Shown one piece after another: positions 16,341 to 24,009 of a stretch of 64,000 nt of DNA. Location of the stretch: the NCBI GenBank assembly GCA_934433485.1, contig CAKRZR010000005.1, positions 1 through 64,000 on the forward strand. The letters are read 5' to 3'. Source of the DNA: an uncultured Eubacteriales bacterium (GTDB lineage Bacteria > Bacillota > Clostridia > Oscillospirales > CAG-272). The notes under the pieces were generated by a model, which saw nothing but the letters and a program-made list of their open reading frames with translations, ran no database searches and was not told where the DNA came from. The position numbers and the translations under genes were made by a program. Each line of letters starts with the position of its first letter. The first letter of the stretch is position 1.

Positions 16341-17282
16341 TCATTCTTCCGTCACGCCCATACTCTGCATGAGCTTCTGGTTAAATTCCTCCGCGGTATT
16401 GTAGCCCATCTTCTTCTGCCGGTTGTTCATCGCGGCGATCTCAAAGATGATGGCAAGGTTCCGGCCGGGCTTCACAGGGATCGTCGTCGTCGGGATCTGG
16501 ATACCCATAATGTCCGTGAAATCGTTGTCCAGTCCGAGCCGGTCGTACATCTTCCCCTGCACCCACGGCTCCAGATGGATGATCATATCGACCTTTTCTG
16601 TCTCCTTGACCGAACCCATACCAAAGAGCCGCCGTACGTCCACGATCCCGATGCCGCGCAGCTCGATGTAGTACTTGAGGATATCCGGCGCGGTCCCGAC
16701 AATGGCCTTCGCGGATACGCGGCGCAGCTCCACGGCGTCGTCCGCGATGAACCGGTGTCCGCGTTTGATGAGCTCAATGGCGGTCTCGCTCTTGCCGACG
16801 CCGCTGTCGCCGGTGATGAGAATGCCCTCGCCGTATACCTCGACCAGCACGCCGTGACGCGTGATCTGCGGCGCCAGCTGTACATGGAGGTACGCGATCA
16901 GCGCCGCCATAAAATCGCTCGTGTTCTCCTCGGTATAGAGAAGCGGCACCTCGAAATACGACGCCAGCTCTGTCATCATCTCGTCCGGCTTGTTGCCGTG
17001 CGAGGAGACGACCGCCACCGGATTGCGCTGGAAGAACGCGGTCAGCCGTTCGCGCCGCAGCTCCTCCGACATGTTTTTGAGATACACGCTCTCCGCGTTG
17101 CCAAGGATCTGGATCCGTTTGTGGTCGAAGTGGTCGAAAAATCCGGCAAGCGCAAGACCCGGCCGGTTCACGTCAGAGCTACTGACCATGATCTTGGACG
17201 GCTCGTCCGGCGTATAGAGCACCTGCAGCGTTTCTTCGGTGATAATTTTCTGTAAGTCCACACGGGAGGTAAAATCGTCCAT
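16341..17282 (-). CDS. hprK: HPr kinase/phosphorylase
   Basis: This 313-residue bifunctional enzyme phosphorylates and dephosphorylates Ser46 of HPr, the carbon catabolite repression switch in Bacillota. Visible signatures are RHGV (His143, general base), the P-loop GDSGVGKSET (158-167), DDAVEL (181-186) and the family signature ELRGIGIVDVRRLFG (207-221). Length is standard. A promoter lies about 80 bases upstream. The ribosome binding site is weak, so the exact start is slightly uncertain. Its presence implies HPr/CcpA-type control of the sugar genes in this genome. Confidence 0.96.
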   Translation of the reverse strand: MDDFTSRVDLQKIITEETLQVLYTPDEPSKIMVSSSDVNRPGLALAGFFDHFDHKRIQILGNAESVYLKNMSEELRRERLTAFFQRNPVAVVSSHGNKPDEMMTELASYFEVPLLYTEENTSDFMAALIAYLHVQLAPQITRHGVLVEVYGEGILITGDSGVGKSETAIELIKRGHRFIADDAVELRRVSAKAIVGTAPDILKYYIELRGIGIVDVRRLFGMGSVKETEKVDMIIHLEPWVQGKMYDRLGLDNDFTDIMGIQIPTTTIPVKPGRNLAIIFEIAAMNNRQKKMGYNTAEEFNQKLMQSMGVTEE

Positions 17283-17588
17283 AGTACACCATTTGTCACG
17301 GCGCGGCAGAATCCATGATCCGGCGGCGTCCGGTATTTTTGATACATTTCTGTTTCTGCGAAAAGTATATCATATTTTTCGTCCGATTGCAAGTCTTTTT
17401 TGTATAGTTTATCGCGTATTCACAGCCTGACATGGCAAAAAGGCTGTAGTCGCGCGTTTTCCCACCGGAATCTGTTCGCGTTCATGGAATTTCCCGTCGC
17501 TGTTCATACGGGATTCACGGAATCTCTGTATAATATATAAGATGTAGAGACGCCAACGCACGCGTCTGATCAAACGGAGGTGTATCCC
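17283..17588. other. Intergenic region between hprK and the PPIase gene
   Basis: These 306 bases hold the hprK promoter (17364-17392) and a TATAAT at 17529-17534 that probably serves the downstream foldase gene, although its -35 is poor. I see no coding sequence or RNA gene in the rest. Confidence 0.6.
17364..17392 (-). promoter_or_regulatory. Sigma-A promoter of hprK
   Basis: TTGCAA (17392-17387), 17 bases, TATACT (17369-17364). Confidence 0.6.
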
Positions 17589-18596
17589 ATGCACGGCAAA
17601 CAGATCCTTACTCTCGGTATTTGTCTTGGTATGCTCGCCCTGTCCGGCTGCGGCAGTACCAGCGATGTCCCGAAAAGCACAAAGGAAGAACAAAAAGCGG
17701 TCATGACAGTGGACGGTATTGATGTGCCGTATGAGATTTATCGCTATGTCGCGCTCAATTACAAGGAGCAGTACGAGGCGGAAGCAGGCGGCGACACCGG
17801 CATCTGGGACGGTGCGGACGGAAACGAGCTGTTTGGCAGACTGAACGAGAACGTCGAGAAAACCATTATCAATCTATATGCCACTCAGTCCCTGTGCGCG
17901 CAGTACGACATCTCCCCGGACGACGATATGATCGCCAAGGAAGTGGACCAGAAGATGGATGAGCTGTATGAGCAGTACGAGGACGACATGGCGCTGTACA
18001 CCGAAAGCCTGACAGAGGCGCATATGAACGACAGTGTGTATCGTTTTCTCGTACGCAACGATCTTCTCTCCGACGCGCTGTTCTACGCCATGTACAACGC
18101 CGGGGAGTTTCCGGACAACGAGAATCTGACGCCGATCTTTGCCTCCGACGAGTTCATCCGCGTGAAGCAGATCCTCATCTCCGCGGACAACGGCAATACC
18201 GATGAGGAGAACCTGGCAAAGGCGGAGGAAATCTACCGCATGGTGACCGCAGGCGCGGATTTTGACACGCTGGTGCAGGAATACGGACAGGATCTCTATC
18301 TCTTCAACAACGACGACGGCTATTACATTGCACGCGGCACAAGGTACCCGGAATTTGAGAAAGCCGCGTTTTCCTTAGAGGTCGGCGAAGTCAGCGGGAT
18401 CGTCGCATCCTCTGCCGGATACAGCATCATCAAGCGATATGAAAAGGACGAGCAATATCTCGCGGATCACTACGACGATCTGCGCACGGAATATTACAGT
18501 GCTCTATACAACGTACGGCTTGAAACTTATGCCGATGGTCTGACGCTGGAGCGGCTCCCGGCGCTGGACAACTACTCGATCTTCACCATGCAGTAA
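17589..18596 (+). CDS. PrsA/SurA-like peptidyl-prolyl isomerase lipoprotein
   Basis: This 335-residue lipoprotein has lipobox LSGC with Cys21. An N-terminal alpha-helical chaperone region (about 36-185) is followed by a parvulin PPIC domain (about 190-290), recognisable from VKQILISADNG, FDTLVQEYGQD, FEKAAFSLEVGEVSGIV and GYSIIKRY. It should assist folding of exported proteins outside the membrane. The start at 17589 is preferred over GTG 17580 because ACGGAGG lies 8 bases before the ATG. Two unrecognised genes follow closely (18625 and 19883) and probably form an operon with it. Confidence 0.88.
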   Translation: MHGKQILTLGICLGMLALSGCGSTSDVPKSTKEEQKAVMTVDGIDVPYEIYRYVALNYKEQYEAEAGGDTGIWDGADGNELFGRLNENVEKTIINLYATQSLCAQYDISPDDDMIAKEVDQKMDELYEQYEDDMALYTESLTEAHMNDSVYRFLVRNDLLSDALFYAMYNAGEFPDNENLTPIFASDEFIRVKQILISADNGNTDEENLAKAEEIYRMVTAGADFDTLVQEYGQDLYLFNNDDGYYIARGTRYPEFEKAAFSLEVGEVSGIVASSAGYSIIKRYEKDEQYLADHYDDLRTEYYSALYNVRLETYADGLTLERLPALDNYSIFTMQ

Positions 18597-18624
18597 TCCG
18601 TTTTTGCGGGAAAGGAGGTGTGCC

Positions 18625-19869
18625 ATGCGGTACTACCGGCGAAAAGCGAATCAAAAGGTGCGCGCAGTGCTCTGGCGGATCTTATTTATCATCCTGTGCG
18701 CCGCCGTCATCTTTGGTCTTGCGGTGCTCACCGGCAATCTTTTGAAGCGGCACGTGGAAACAGCGACGGAACGTCTCGACAGTGCAAAGCCGCCATCCGG
18801 AAACGCCGTATCCCGCAGTGACGCCGAGAATGAGGAAAAAGGCGTTGCAGACAGCTATTCCTCTCTCACCGTAAAAGCCTGTGGTATCGACTGGATCACA
18901 CGTACCGCAGACGGACTGCAGCCCACCGCAGAGGATACGCTTGTCCTCCGGCTGCGGGAGCTTGCGGCAGAGTACGACACGATCTCCCTCGATATCAACG
19001 ACGCGGACGGGTATTACTACACTTCTCCCACGCTGCTCACCCTGCTCAAGCAGCCGCTGTCCTCCGATGCTGTGACAGACGACAGCGTGTATCGGCGGCT
19101 CACCATCCTCTGCAGCGCCGTCAAAGCGGAAAATCTGCGCCTGTCCGTACGAATCCGCGCTTCTCTGGACACCTTGGACGCGGAAGCGGCAGCGATTTTG
19201 GACGGAACAATCGCACTGGAACTGTTCCAGATGGGTGTGGAGGAGGTTCTGTTCACCGGTCTGACCGCCGCCGACGCCGATACCGACGCCATCAACTACG
19301 CACGCACCTATCTCACATATGTGCGAGAGGCGTTGGACGGTACCGGTACGATCGGTGCGCTGCTCCCGTATAACGTATACACCGAGGCGGTCTATGCCAA
19401 GCAGGTGCAGATGACGGCGTCCGCTGTGGATTTTCTGGCGATCGACCTCACAGACGCGCCTGTGACCGCGAGCGATACCAACGCCATGACGATTTCCAAA
19501 ATATGTCAATCTCTCAAGGGAAGCTTTCAGGTTTACAATATGCGCGTATACCTCGGCGGCGGAAATATTATGCTCCTCGCGGCACAAAAAGAAGCGCTGG
19601 ACGCACTCGGGATCCGGAATCGTCAATATGAAACGGAGCTGACCGACGCCATGATAACCGAAACCGAGCAGGTAAAAAACGACACAGACACAGTCGAACC
19701 GGAGTCCACCGATGCCGCGACCGACGCCATATCGGAAACGGAAAGCCGCATCAATCCTTACGCCGTGACACGGTCGCAGGAGCCCGTCGACGATACAGAA
19801 ACAGGTGCGGAAGCAGAAACGGAGACGGAGGAGCTCACCTACCGTTCGGATGGAGATTCCTGGTATTGA
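18625..19869 (+). CDS. Single-pass membrane protein with Glu/Thr-rich tail, unknown
   Basis: This 414-residue protein has a basic N terminus (RYYRRKANQK), one membrane anchor (about 16-42) and a large outside domain of alternating strands and helices (about 75-335; YDTISLDINDADGYYY, VEEVLFTGLTA, VDFLAIDLTDAP). This resembles a TIM-barrel such as the putative glycosidase or GH18/DUF4015-like folds, but no catalytic motif is clear. A low-complexity tail rich in Glu, Thr and Asp (about 345-414) ends the protein. AAAGGAGG decides the start at 18625. It lies 28 bases after the foldase gene, and the next gene begins 13 bases after its stop. Confidence 0.7.
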   Translation: MRYYRRKANQKVRAVLWRILFIILCAAVIFGLAVLTGNLLKRHVETATERLDSAKPPSGNAVSRSDAENEEKGVADSYSSLTVKACGIDWITRTADGLQPTAEDTLVLRLRELAAEYDTISLDINDADGYYYTSPTLLTLLKQPLSSDAVTDDSVYRRLTILCSAVKAENLRLSVRIRASLDTLDAEAAAILDGTIALELFQMGVEEVLFTGLTAADADTDAINYARTYLTYVREALDGTGTIGALLPYNVYTEAVYAKQVQMTASAVDFLAIDLTDAPVTASDTNAMTISKICQSLKGSFQVYNMRVYLGGGNIMLLAAQKEALDALGIRNRQYETELTDAMITETEQVKNDTDTVEPESTDAATDAISETESRINPYAVTRSQEPVDDTETGAEAETETEELTYRSDGDSWY

Positions 19870-19882
19870 CGGAGATATGTTT

Positions 19883-20950
19883 ATGCGTCCGATCTTTCTT
19901 TTTGACAGTGGCAGCGAAATTGTCTCCGTGGTCGGCGCGCCGATGTTTTCCGGTATGGCGGACGATGACGGCACGTACAGTTCGCTGACGAAACGATTCG
20001 TTCTGGCACTCGCACCGCCGGACAGAGAAACGCTGCGTGCATTCTGCGCCGCCCCGTTTTCCGTGCAGCCTGCGGAAAACGTGCTGCTGTTTTCCATTCG
20101 CCGTTTTTATTTTTATCGCGCTGTCTTTCTGGAAAAGGAACCGTCCGGAATCCGCGCGACGCTGTTCACCGATACCGCCGCACTATATGAAAATGGCTCT
20201 CCCTACACGCGCCTGTTGGAGCTGCCACGTTTGCTGGAGACGATCCCGGCACTGTCTCAAGCGCTGCAAAACGGCACGGTGCCGCTCTCTCCCCATCTGC
20301 CGTTTTGCACACTGGATCCGGATGGACTCTGCGGCGAAAAATCCGGGATCCCTTTGGCTGATGCACCGTGCCTCGTGTCGCTGCCTGTGTTTTTGGACTG
20401 GTTTGGAAAAGCGACGGCGTCTGCGTACCGGGAAATTCCCTGTAGGATGCTCTTGCCGGAAAACGAAGCGGAATACACGCTTCCTCTGCCCGTTAAGCCG
20501 CTTACCTACCTTTTGTTCGCCATCCACGCCTATCTGTATCAGATCGCGGACGTACATTCCGTCCTCTACGGGACACTGCAAAGAGTCGGCGGCGAGATCA
20601 CGCTGCGTTTTCAAGCGGTGTCGGCGCAGATTCCGGAAACTCTGTGGCTTTGCGACAACATGGAGCCTCTTGCCGCGGCAACACCGCATTTCCGAAATCT
20701 GCTGTACTATATCCAGTATCTGCTCCATACGCAGCAGTGGCAATTTACCGCTTCGTATGTGCCGGTCAAACCGGGTGTATCCTTTTCCATCGCCATGGAC
20801 TGCGGCAGCGAGGACTGGGAAACGCTTGATTTCAAATACAGTGCGCCGACCCTGTATGGTGAATCGCTCTGTCAGGATGCGCTTTCTGTGGTTCGGACAC
20901 TGTCACCGCCTTTCACACCCGGTACGCCAGCAGCACCGCCAACAGAATGA
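19883..20950 (+). CDS. Hypothetical cytoplasmic protein
   Basis: This 355-residue soluble protein has no signal peptide or membrane segment and no motif I can name. The start at 19883 is chosen because GGAGA lies 7 bases before it; the ATG at 19877 is too close to that site. Its C-terminal half (KPLTYLLFAIHAYLYQIAD, then HFRNLLYYIQYLLHTQQW) is helical, and the N-terminal half suggests a small alpha/beta sensor-like domain. It is the last gene of the foldase operon. Its 3' end overlaps the 3' end of the convergent gene at 20913 by 38 bases. Confidence 0.65.
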   Translation: MRPIFLFDSGSEIVSVVGAPMFSGMADDDGTYSSLTKRFVLALAPPDRETLRAFCAAPFSVQPAENVLLFSIRRFYFYRAVFLEKEPSGIRATLFTDTAALYENGSPYTRLLELPRLLETIPALSQALQNGTVPLSPHLPFCTLDPDGLCGEKSGIPLADAPCLVSLPVFLDWFGKATASAYREIPCRMLLPENEAEYTLPLPVKPLTYLLFAIHAYLYQIADVHSVLYGTLQRVGGEITLRFQAVSAQIPETLWLCDNMEPLAAATPHFRNLLYYIQYLLHTQQWQFTASYVPVKPGVSFSIAMDCGSEDWETLDFKYSAPTLYGESLCQDALSVVRTLSPPFTPGTPAAPPTE

Positions 20951-21470
20951 GAACATCCGCACTCGCGCCGCCATCGAGAAGGAACAGTGTGAGCAGCGCC
21001 ACCAGCAGCCAATCCTCTCTGCGCAGATTGGTAAAGAGCGCGCGAAACACGTCCCCGATCGCACGATCCTGCTCGTGCTTTTCCATCGCAGCCATCGTTG
21101 CTGCCCGCGCGGCTCCGTTGTCGAGTACCGCATCGTCCGCATCGATATACGATTCCGTGTTCTCTTCTTCCCGATATAGCTCCGCATCGTCCATGTTCGT
21201 ATACGCGGCAGTCTCCTCATACGGCAGCGAACTTCCGTCTGAGACGACTGTGTTTTCCACGTCGATCTCATCTGCGTTCCGAAACGGTACATTCTCTACC
21301 GTTTCGCGCGGTGAATAGACCGTCATGCCTTCTCGTCTCTGCGCGGAAACCGGTGCGCGGCGCGTGTAGATCTGCGGTTTGTGCACCTTTCCTTCCTCCG
21401 CGAACGCATTTCCGTGATAGCCCGGTGGGATCCGATAGTCTTTTTTCTGCGATTGCCCTCTGGCGTACAC
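20913..21470 (-). CDS. Small hypothetical protein with hydrophobic C terminus
   Basis: This 185-residue protein is disordered and charged over most of its length. It ends in a hydrophobic hairpin (about 153-185, WLLVALLTLFLLDGGASADVL then ILLAVLLAYRV) that could insert in the membrane or act as a tail anchor. The start is a GTG at 21470, one base after the stop of the preceding gene, with GGAGGTGA 8 bases upstream; this strongly indicates translational coupling. It is the third gene of a small-protein set (22117 to 20913). The family is not recognised; a role tied to sporulation or the envelope is possible but unproved. Confidence 0.65.
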   Translation of the reverse strand: MYARGQSQKKDYRIPPGYHGNAFAEEGKVHKPQIYTRRAPVSAQRREGMTVYSPRETVENVPFRNADEIDVENTVVSDGSSLPYEETAAYTNMDDAELYREEENTESYIDADDAVLDNGAARAATMAAMEKHEQDRAIGDVFRALFTNLRREDWLLVALLTLFLLDGGASADVLILLAVLLAYRV

Positions 21471-21471
21471 G

Positions 21472-21888
21472 TTATTCGTCACCTCCGCTGCCCTTTGCGC
21501 GATTTTCACCCGCATTGCCGAGCATTTCCCCGAACTGCATCGCAGACAACGCCCGGTCGATGAGCACACCGCGCTCCGGACTGAGATACGGTTTCAGGGC
21601 GCCAAGCAGTCGGTTGCGGTTGCCCGGATCGCCGAAGAGGGATTTCTGTCCGGACACTTTGCCTGGCTTTTCATCCGATTTCGGCTTTGCCGTGCCCTTT
21701 TTCCCGTCTCCGGTATTCCCCATCAGTCCGGACAGCATCGGTCCGAACGCGGCAAGCACTTCCGGCAGCTTTGCACTGACCTCCGCTGCGTCCGGCATAT
21801 CGTCACCGCCGCGCAATTCCCGGACAAGCGCCTGAAATTCCGGGTTCGCCATAATATCGTTTACCTTTTTGGTGAGATCCGCATCCAT
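21472..21888 (-). CDS. Small hypothetical protein
   Basis: This 138-residue protein has an acidic N-terminal helical region (MDADLTKKVNDIMANPEFQALVREL), a Gly/Met-rich middle (FGPMLSGLMGNTGDGKKG) and a helical C-terminal part (NRNRLLGALKPYLSPERGVLIDRALSAM broken into short helices). It has no membrane segment. GGAGGGGG upstream sets the start at 21888. It is 16 bases behind the 70-residue gene and directly abuts the GTG-initiated gene. Helical small proteins of this size sit in similar three-gene sets in other Clostridia as far as I recall, but I cannot assign a function. Confidence 0.65.
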   Translation of the reverse strand: MDADLTKKVNDIMANPEFQALVRELRGGDDMPDAAEVSAKLPEVLAAFGPMLSGLMGNTGDGKKGTAKPKSDEKPGKVSGQKSLFGDPGNRNRLLGALKPYLSPERGVLIDRALSAMQFGEMLGNAGENRAKGSGGDE

Positions 21889-21904
21889 TTCGTGCCCCCT
21901 CCGT

Positions 21905-22117
21905 TTATTTTGTGTCTTGAAATACATTGCGCAGCGTGTCGATTCGTTCGAGATCCGCGTCCGTCAGCGCCGAAAGGACCGCACGCAGCTTCCGCACCTT
22001 CTCCGAGTCCACCTCTCCTATGGAATTGTTCGGTCCGGCAAGCAAACGCAGCAGCTGCCACAGCTTGTCGTCCGGCAAGCGCAAAAAGCCGTCCATGGTC
22101 TTGCGATCGAGCTTCAT
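21905..22117 (-). CDS. Small helical hypothetical protein (70 aa)
   Basis: This 70-residue all-helical protein (MKLDRKTMDGFLRLPDDKL then WQLLRLLAG, followed by a C-terminal helix) is charged, with regularly spaced Leu. AAAGGAGAAGAACAT precedes the ATG at 22117, so the longer frame from 22153 is rejected. It is the first gene of the three-gene set, whose promoter must lie in 22118-22224, a segment shared with the divergent phosphoesterase gene. No family is recognised. Confidence 0.6.
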   Translation of the reverse strand: MKLDRKTMDGFLRLPDDKLWQLLRLLAGPNNSIGEVDSEKVRKLRAVLSALTDADLERIDTLRNVFQDTK

Positions 22118-22224
22118 ATGTTCTTCTCCTTTCACACGGTTTTCTACCGTCACTCTGTATTGTATGCGCCCTGTGCCATTTGGTGCGCTGCTCCCGTATT
22201 TTCACAGCTATGGAGGATTCTTTC

Positions 22225-22737
22225 ATGAAGATTCTTGTCTTTTCCGACACCCACGGCAATCCGGGCTGTATGCTTGACGCCGTACGTGCCCATGTCACCG
22301 CCGGTCCGGTCGCGCGCATCGTCCATCTCGGCGACGGCTATCGCGATTTCACCCTGATCCGTGAAAAGTACCCGGATATCCCGATGACGCAGGTCGCCGG
22401 GAACGGGGAGGACGTGCTGTTCGGTGCGCATCCGCCGATCCCGTATTCCGAAATCTTCACCGAGGGTGGGATCACCTTTTTCGCGACGCACGGACACCGT
22501 TTGCAGGTAAAAAACGATCTGGAAAACGCCGCGAATGCCGGTGCGCGTGAGAGGGCTGATGTGGTATTGTTCGGTCACACCCACATCGCGGAGGACACGC
22601 GCGTGGACACCATCTATGGCAAGCCGATACGCATGATCAATCCAGGCTCCGCCGGCAGCGGTTATCGACCGAGCTACGCGGTATTGGAGATCGACCACGG
22701 CGTGTTGCTATGTGGCTTCGGCGGCACGACGGTATGA
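22225..22737 (+). CDS. YfcE-type metallophosphoesterase
   Basis: This 170-residue calcineurin-like phosphodiesterase is compact. Metal-binding motifs are complete in order: FSDTHGN (about 6-12), HLGDGYRD, VAGNGED (family GNCD/GNHE position), ATHGHR and FGHTHI. These dinuclear-metal enzymes hydrolyse phosphodiesters; the natural substrate of the YfcE/MJ0936 group is not settled. GGAGGA sets the ATG at 22225. A bidirectional terminator follows its stop. Confidence 0.9.
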   Translation: MKILVFSDTHGNPGCMLDAVRAHVTAGPVARIVHLGDGYRDFTLIREKYPDIPMTQVAGNGEDVLFGAHPPIPYSEIFTEGGITFFATHGHRLQVKNDLENAANAGARERADVVLFGHTHIAEDTRVDTIYGKPIRMINPGSAGSGYRPSYAVLEIDHGVLLCGFGGTTV

Positions 22738-22752
22738 TGGCGCAATACAAAA

Positions 22753-22792
22753 AGCGAGGAAATCCTTCCACAGACGGAGAGATTTCCTCGCT
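22753..22792. terminator. Bidirectional terminator
   Basis: AGCGAGGAAATC (22753-22764) pairs perfectly with GATTTCCTCGCT (22781-22792) between convergent transcription units. Confidence 0.8.
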
Positions 22793-22795
22793 ATC

Positions 22796-22936
22796 TTATT
22801 TCCGCTCTTTCTCACGCTTACGCGCAAGGAGCTTCTGTACGAAAAAGTGAATCGCACACACAAGCATCGCGGCACCGGAGACACCGAGAGCGATCCAGAT
22901 CGGAACGATGGAATCGCTGGTGAACGGGGCAGTCAT
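22796..22936 (-). CDS. 46-residue single-pass membrane peptide
   Basis: A short open frame encodes 46 residues: a polar N terminus (MTAPFTSDS), one membrane helix (about 10-36, IVPIWIALGVSG and onward) and a Lys/Arg-rich C-terminal tail (ARKREKERK), as expected for an inside-anchored small membrane protein. It starts 3 bases after the stop of the isomerase/epimerase gene and ends next to a terminator, so it is the last gene of the dehydrogenase operon. No clear ribosome binding site is seen, suggesting coupling. Composition and context support it being real. The function is unknown. Confidence 0.6.
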   Translation of the reverse strand: MTAPFTSDSIVPIWIALGVSGAAMLVCAIHFFVQKLLARKREKERK

Positions 22937-22939
22937 AGC

Positions 22940-23908
22940 TTATGCCCAGGACATGGTGCCCGGCTTCGGATCGTGCATGATAACGGTTTTCAGGCAGTCG
23001 ATCGCCTTGGACAGTCCCTCGTCCACGGACATCAGGCTGTCTTCATGCTCGATGGAGAGAACGCGGTCATAGCCCACAAGACGGAGGTTGTCCATAATAT
23101 CCTTCCAGTACGCGGCGTCATGACCGTATCCGACGGCACGGAAAACCCATGCACGGTTGGCTTCGTCGCTGTAGTGCTTGGTATCAAGAACGCCGATACG
23201 CGCGGTATTGATCGCGTCGATCTTGGTATCCTTGGCGTGTACGTGGTAGATCGCGTCGCCGAGCATACGGATCGCCGCGGCGGGCTCCATACCCTGCCAG
23301 ATGAGATGAGACGGGTCAAAGTTCGCACCGATCACGGGACCCACTGCCTTGCGGAGCTTTAGCAGAGTTTCGGTGTTGTAGCAGCAGAAGCCGGGATGCA
23401 GCTCAAGCGCGATATGCGGTACGTGATGAGCTTCGGCAAACGCGCATGCTTCCTTCCAGTACGGGATGAGCACTTCGTTCCACTGGTAATCGAGGATGGC
23501 GAGGAAGTCCTCCGGCCACGGGCAGGTTACCCAGTTCGGATACTTCGCACCCGGATGGTCGCCCGGACAGCCGGAGAAGGTCACGATGGTATCGACACCG
23601 ACCTTTTCGGCAAGCAGAACGGCATTGCGGAAGTCACGATCAGCGGCGGCAGCCACTTCGGGATTCGGATGCACCGGATTGCCATGGCAGGACAGTGCGG
23701 CGAGCTCGATGTCGTACTTTTTGAAGAGATCCAGCCATGCGGCAAGCTTCGCGTCATCGGCGAGGAGCACCTCGGGATCACAGTGATCCTTGCCCGGGAA
23801 ACCGCCGCAGCCGATCTCAACCGCTTCCACACCCATTCCCTTGAGCATGGGCAGGACTTCTTCGAGCGGCTTTTTCGCATACAGATTGGCAAGTACGCAG
23901 AGTTTCAT
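22940..23908 (-). CDS. Sugar phosphate isomerase/epimerase (AP endonuclease family 2)
   Basis: This 322-residue TIM-barrel protein belongs to the xylose-isomerase-like superfamily. It has GVEAVEIGCGGFPGKDHCDP near the N terminus, IELAALSCHGNPVHPNP, HIALELHPGF (metal-site Glu), VIGANFDPSHLIWQG (Asp/His), IYHVHAKDTKID (His/Lys) and VLSIEHEDSLM (Glu), which together form the divalent-metal site. GAAAGGA precedes the start. It sits in an operon behind two Gfo/Idh/MocA dehydrogenases, the usual partnership in inositol or uncommon-sugar catabolism. The substrate is unresolved. Confidence 0.88.
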   Translation of the reverse strand: MKLCVLANLYAKKPLEEVLPMLKGMGVEAVEIGCGGFPGKDHCDPEVLLADDAKLAAWLDLFKKYDIELAALSCHGNPVHPNPEVAAAADRDFRNAVLLAEKVGVDTIVTFSGCPGDHPGAKYPNWVTCPWPEDFLAILDYQWNEVLIPYWKEACAFAEAHHVPHIALELHPGFCCYNTETLLKLRKAVGPVIGANFDPSHLIWQGMEPAAAIRMLGDAIYHVHAKDTKIDAINTARIGVLDTKHYSDEANRAWVFRAVGYGHDAAYWKDIMDNLRLVGYDRVLSIEHEDSLMSVDEGLSKAIDCLKTVIMHDPKPGTMSWA

Positions 23909-24009
23909 AGGTATCTGTATCCTTTCTGTTTTTAATCTATGTTTTCGTTTCACGCACACGACACGGGATCCCCATTCGGATTGCCCGTGCCGCATATGCG
24001 TCTTATTTT

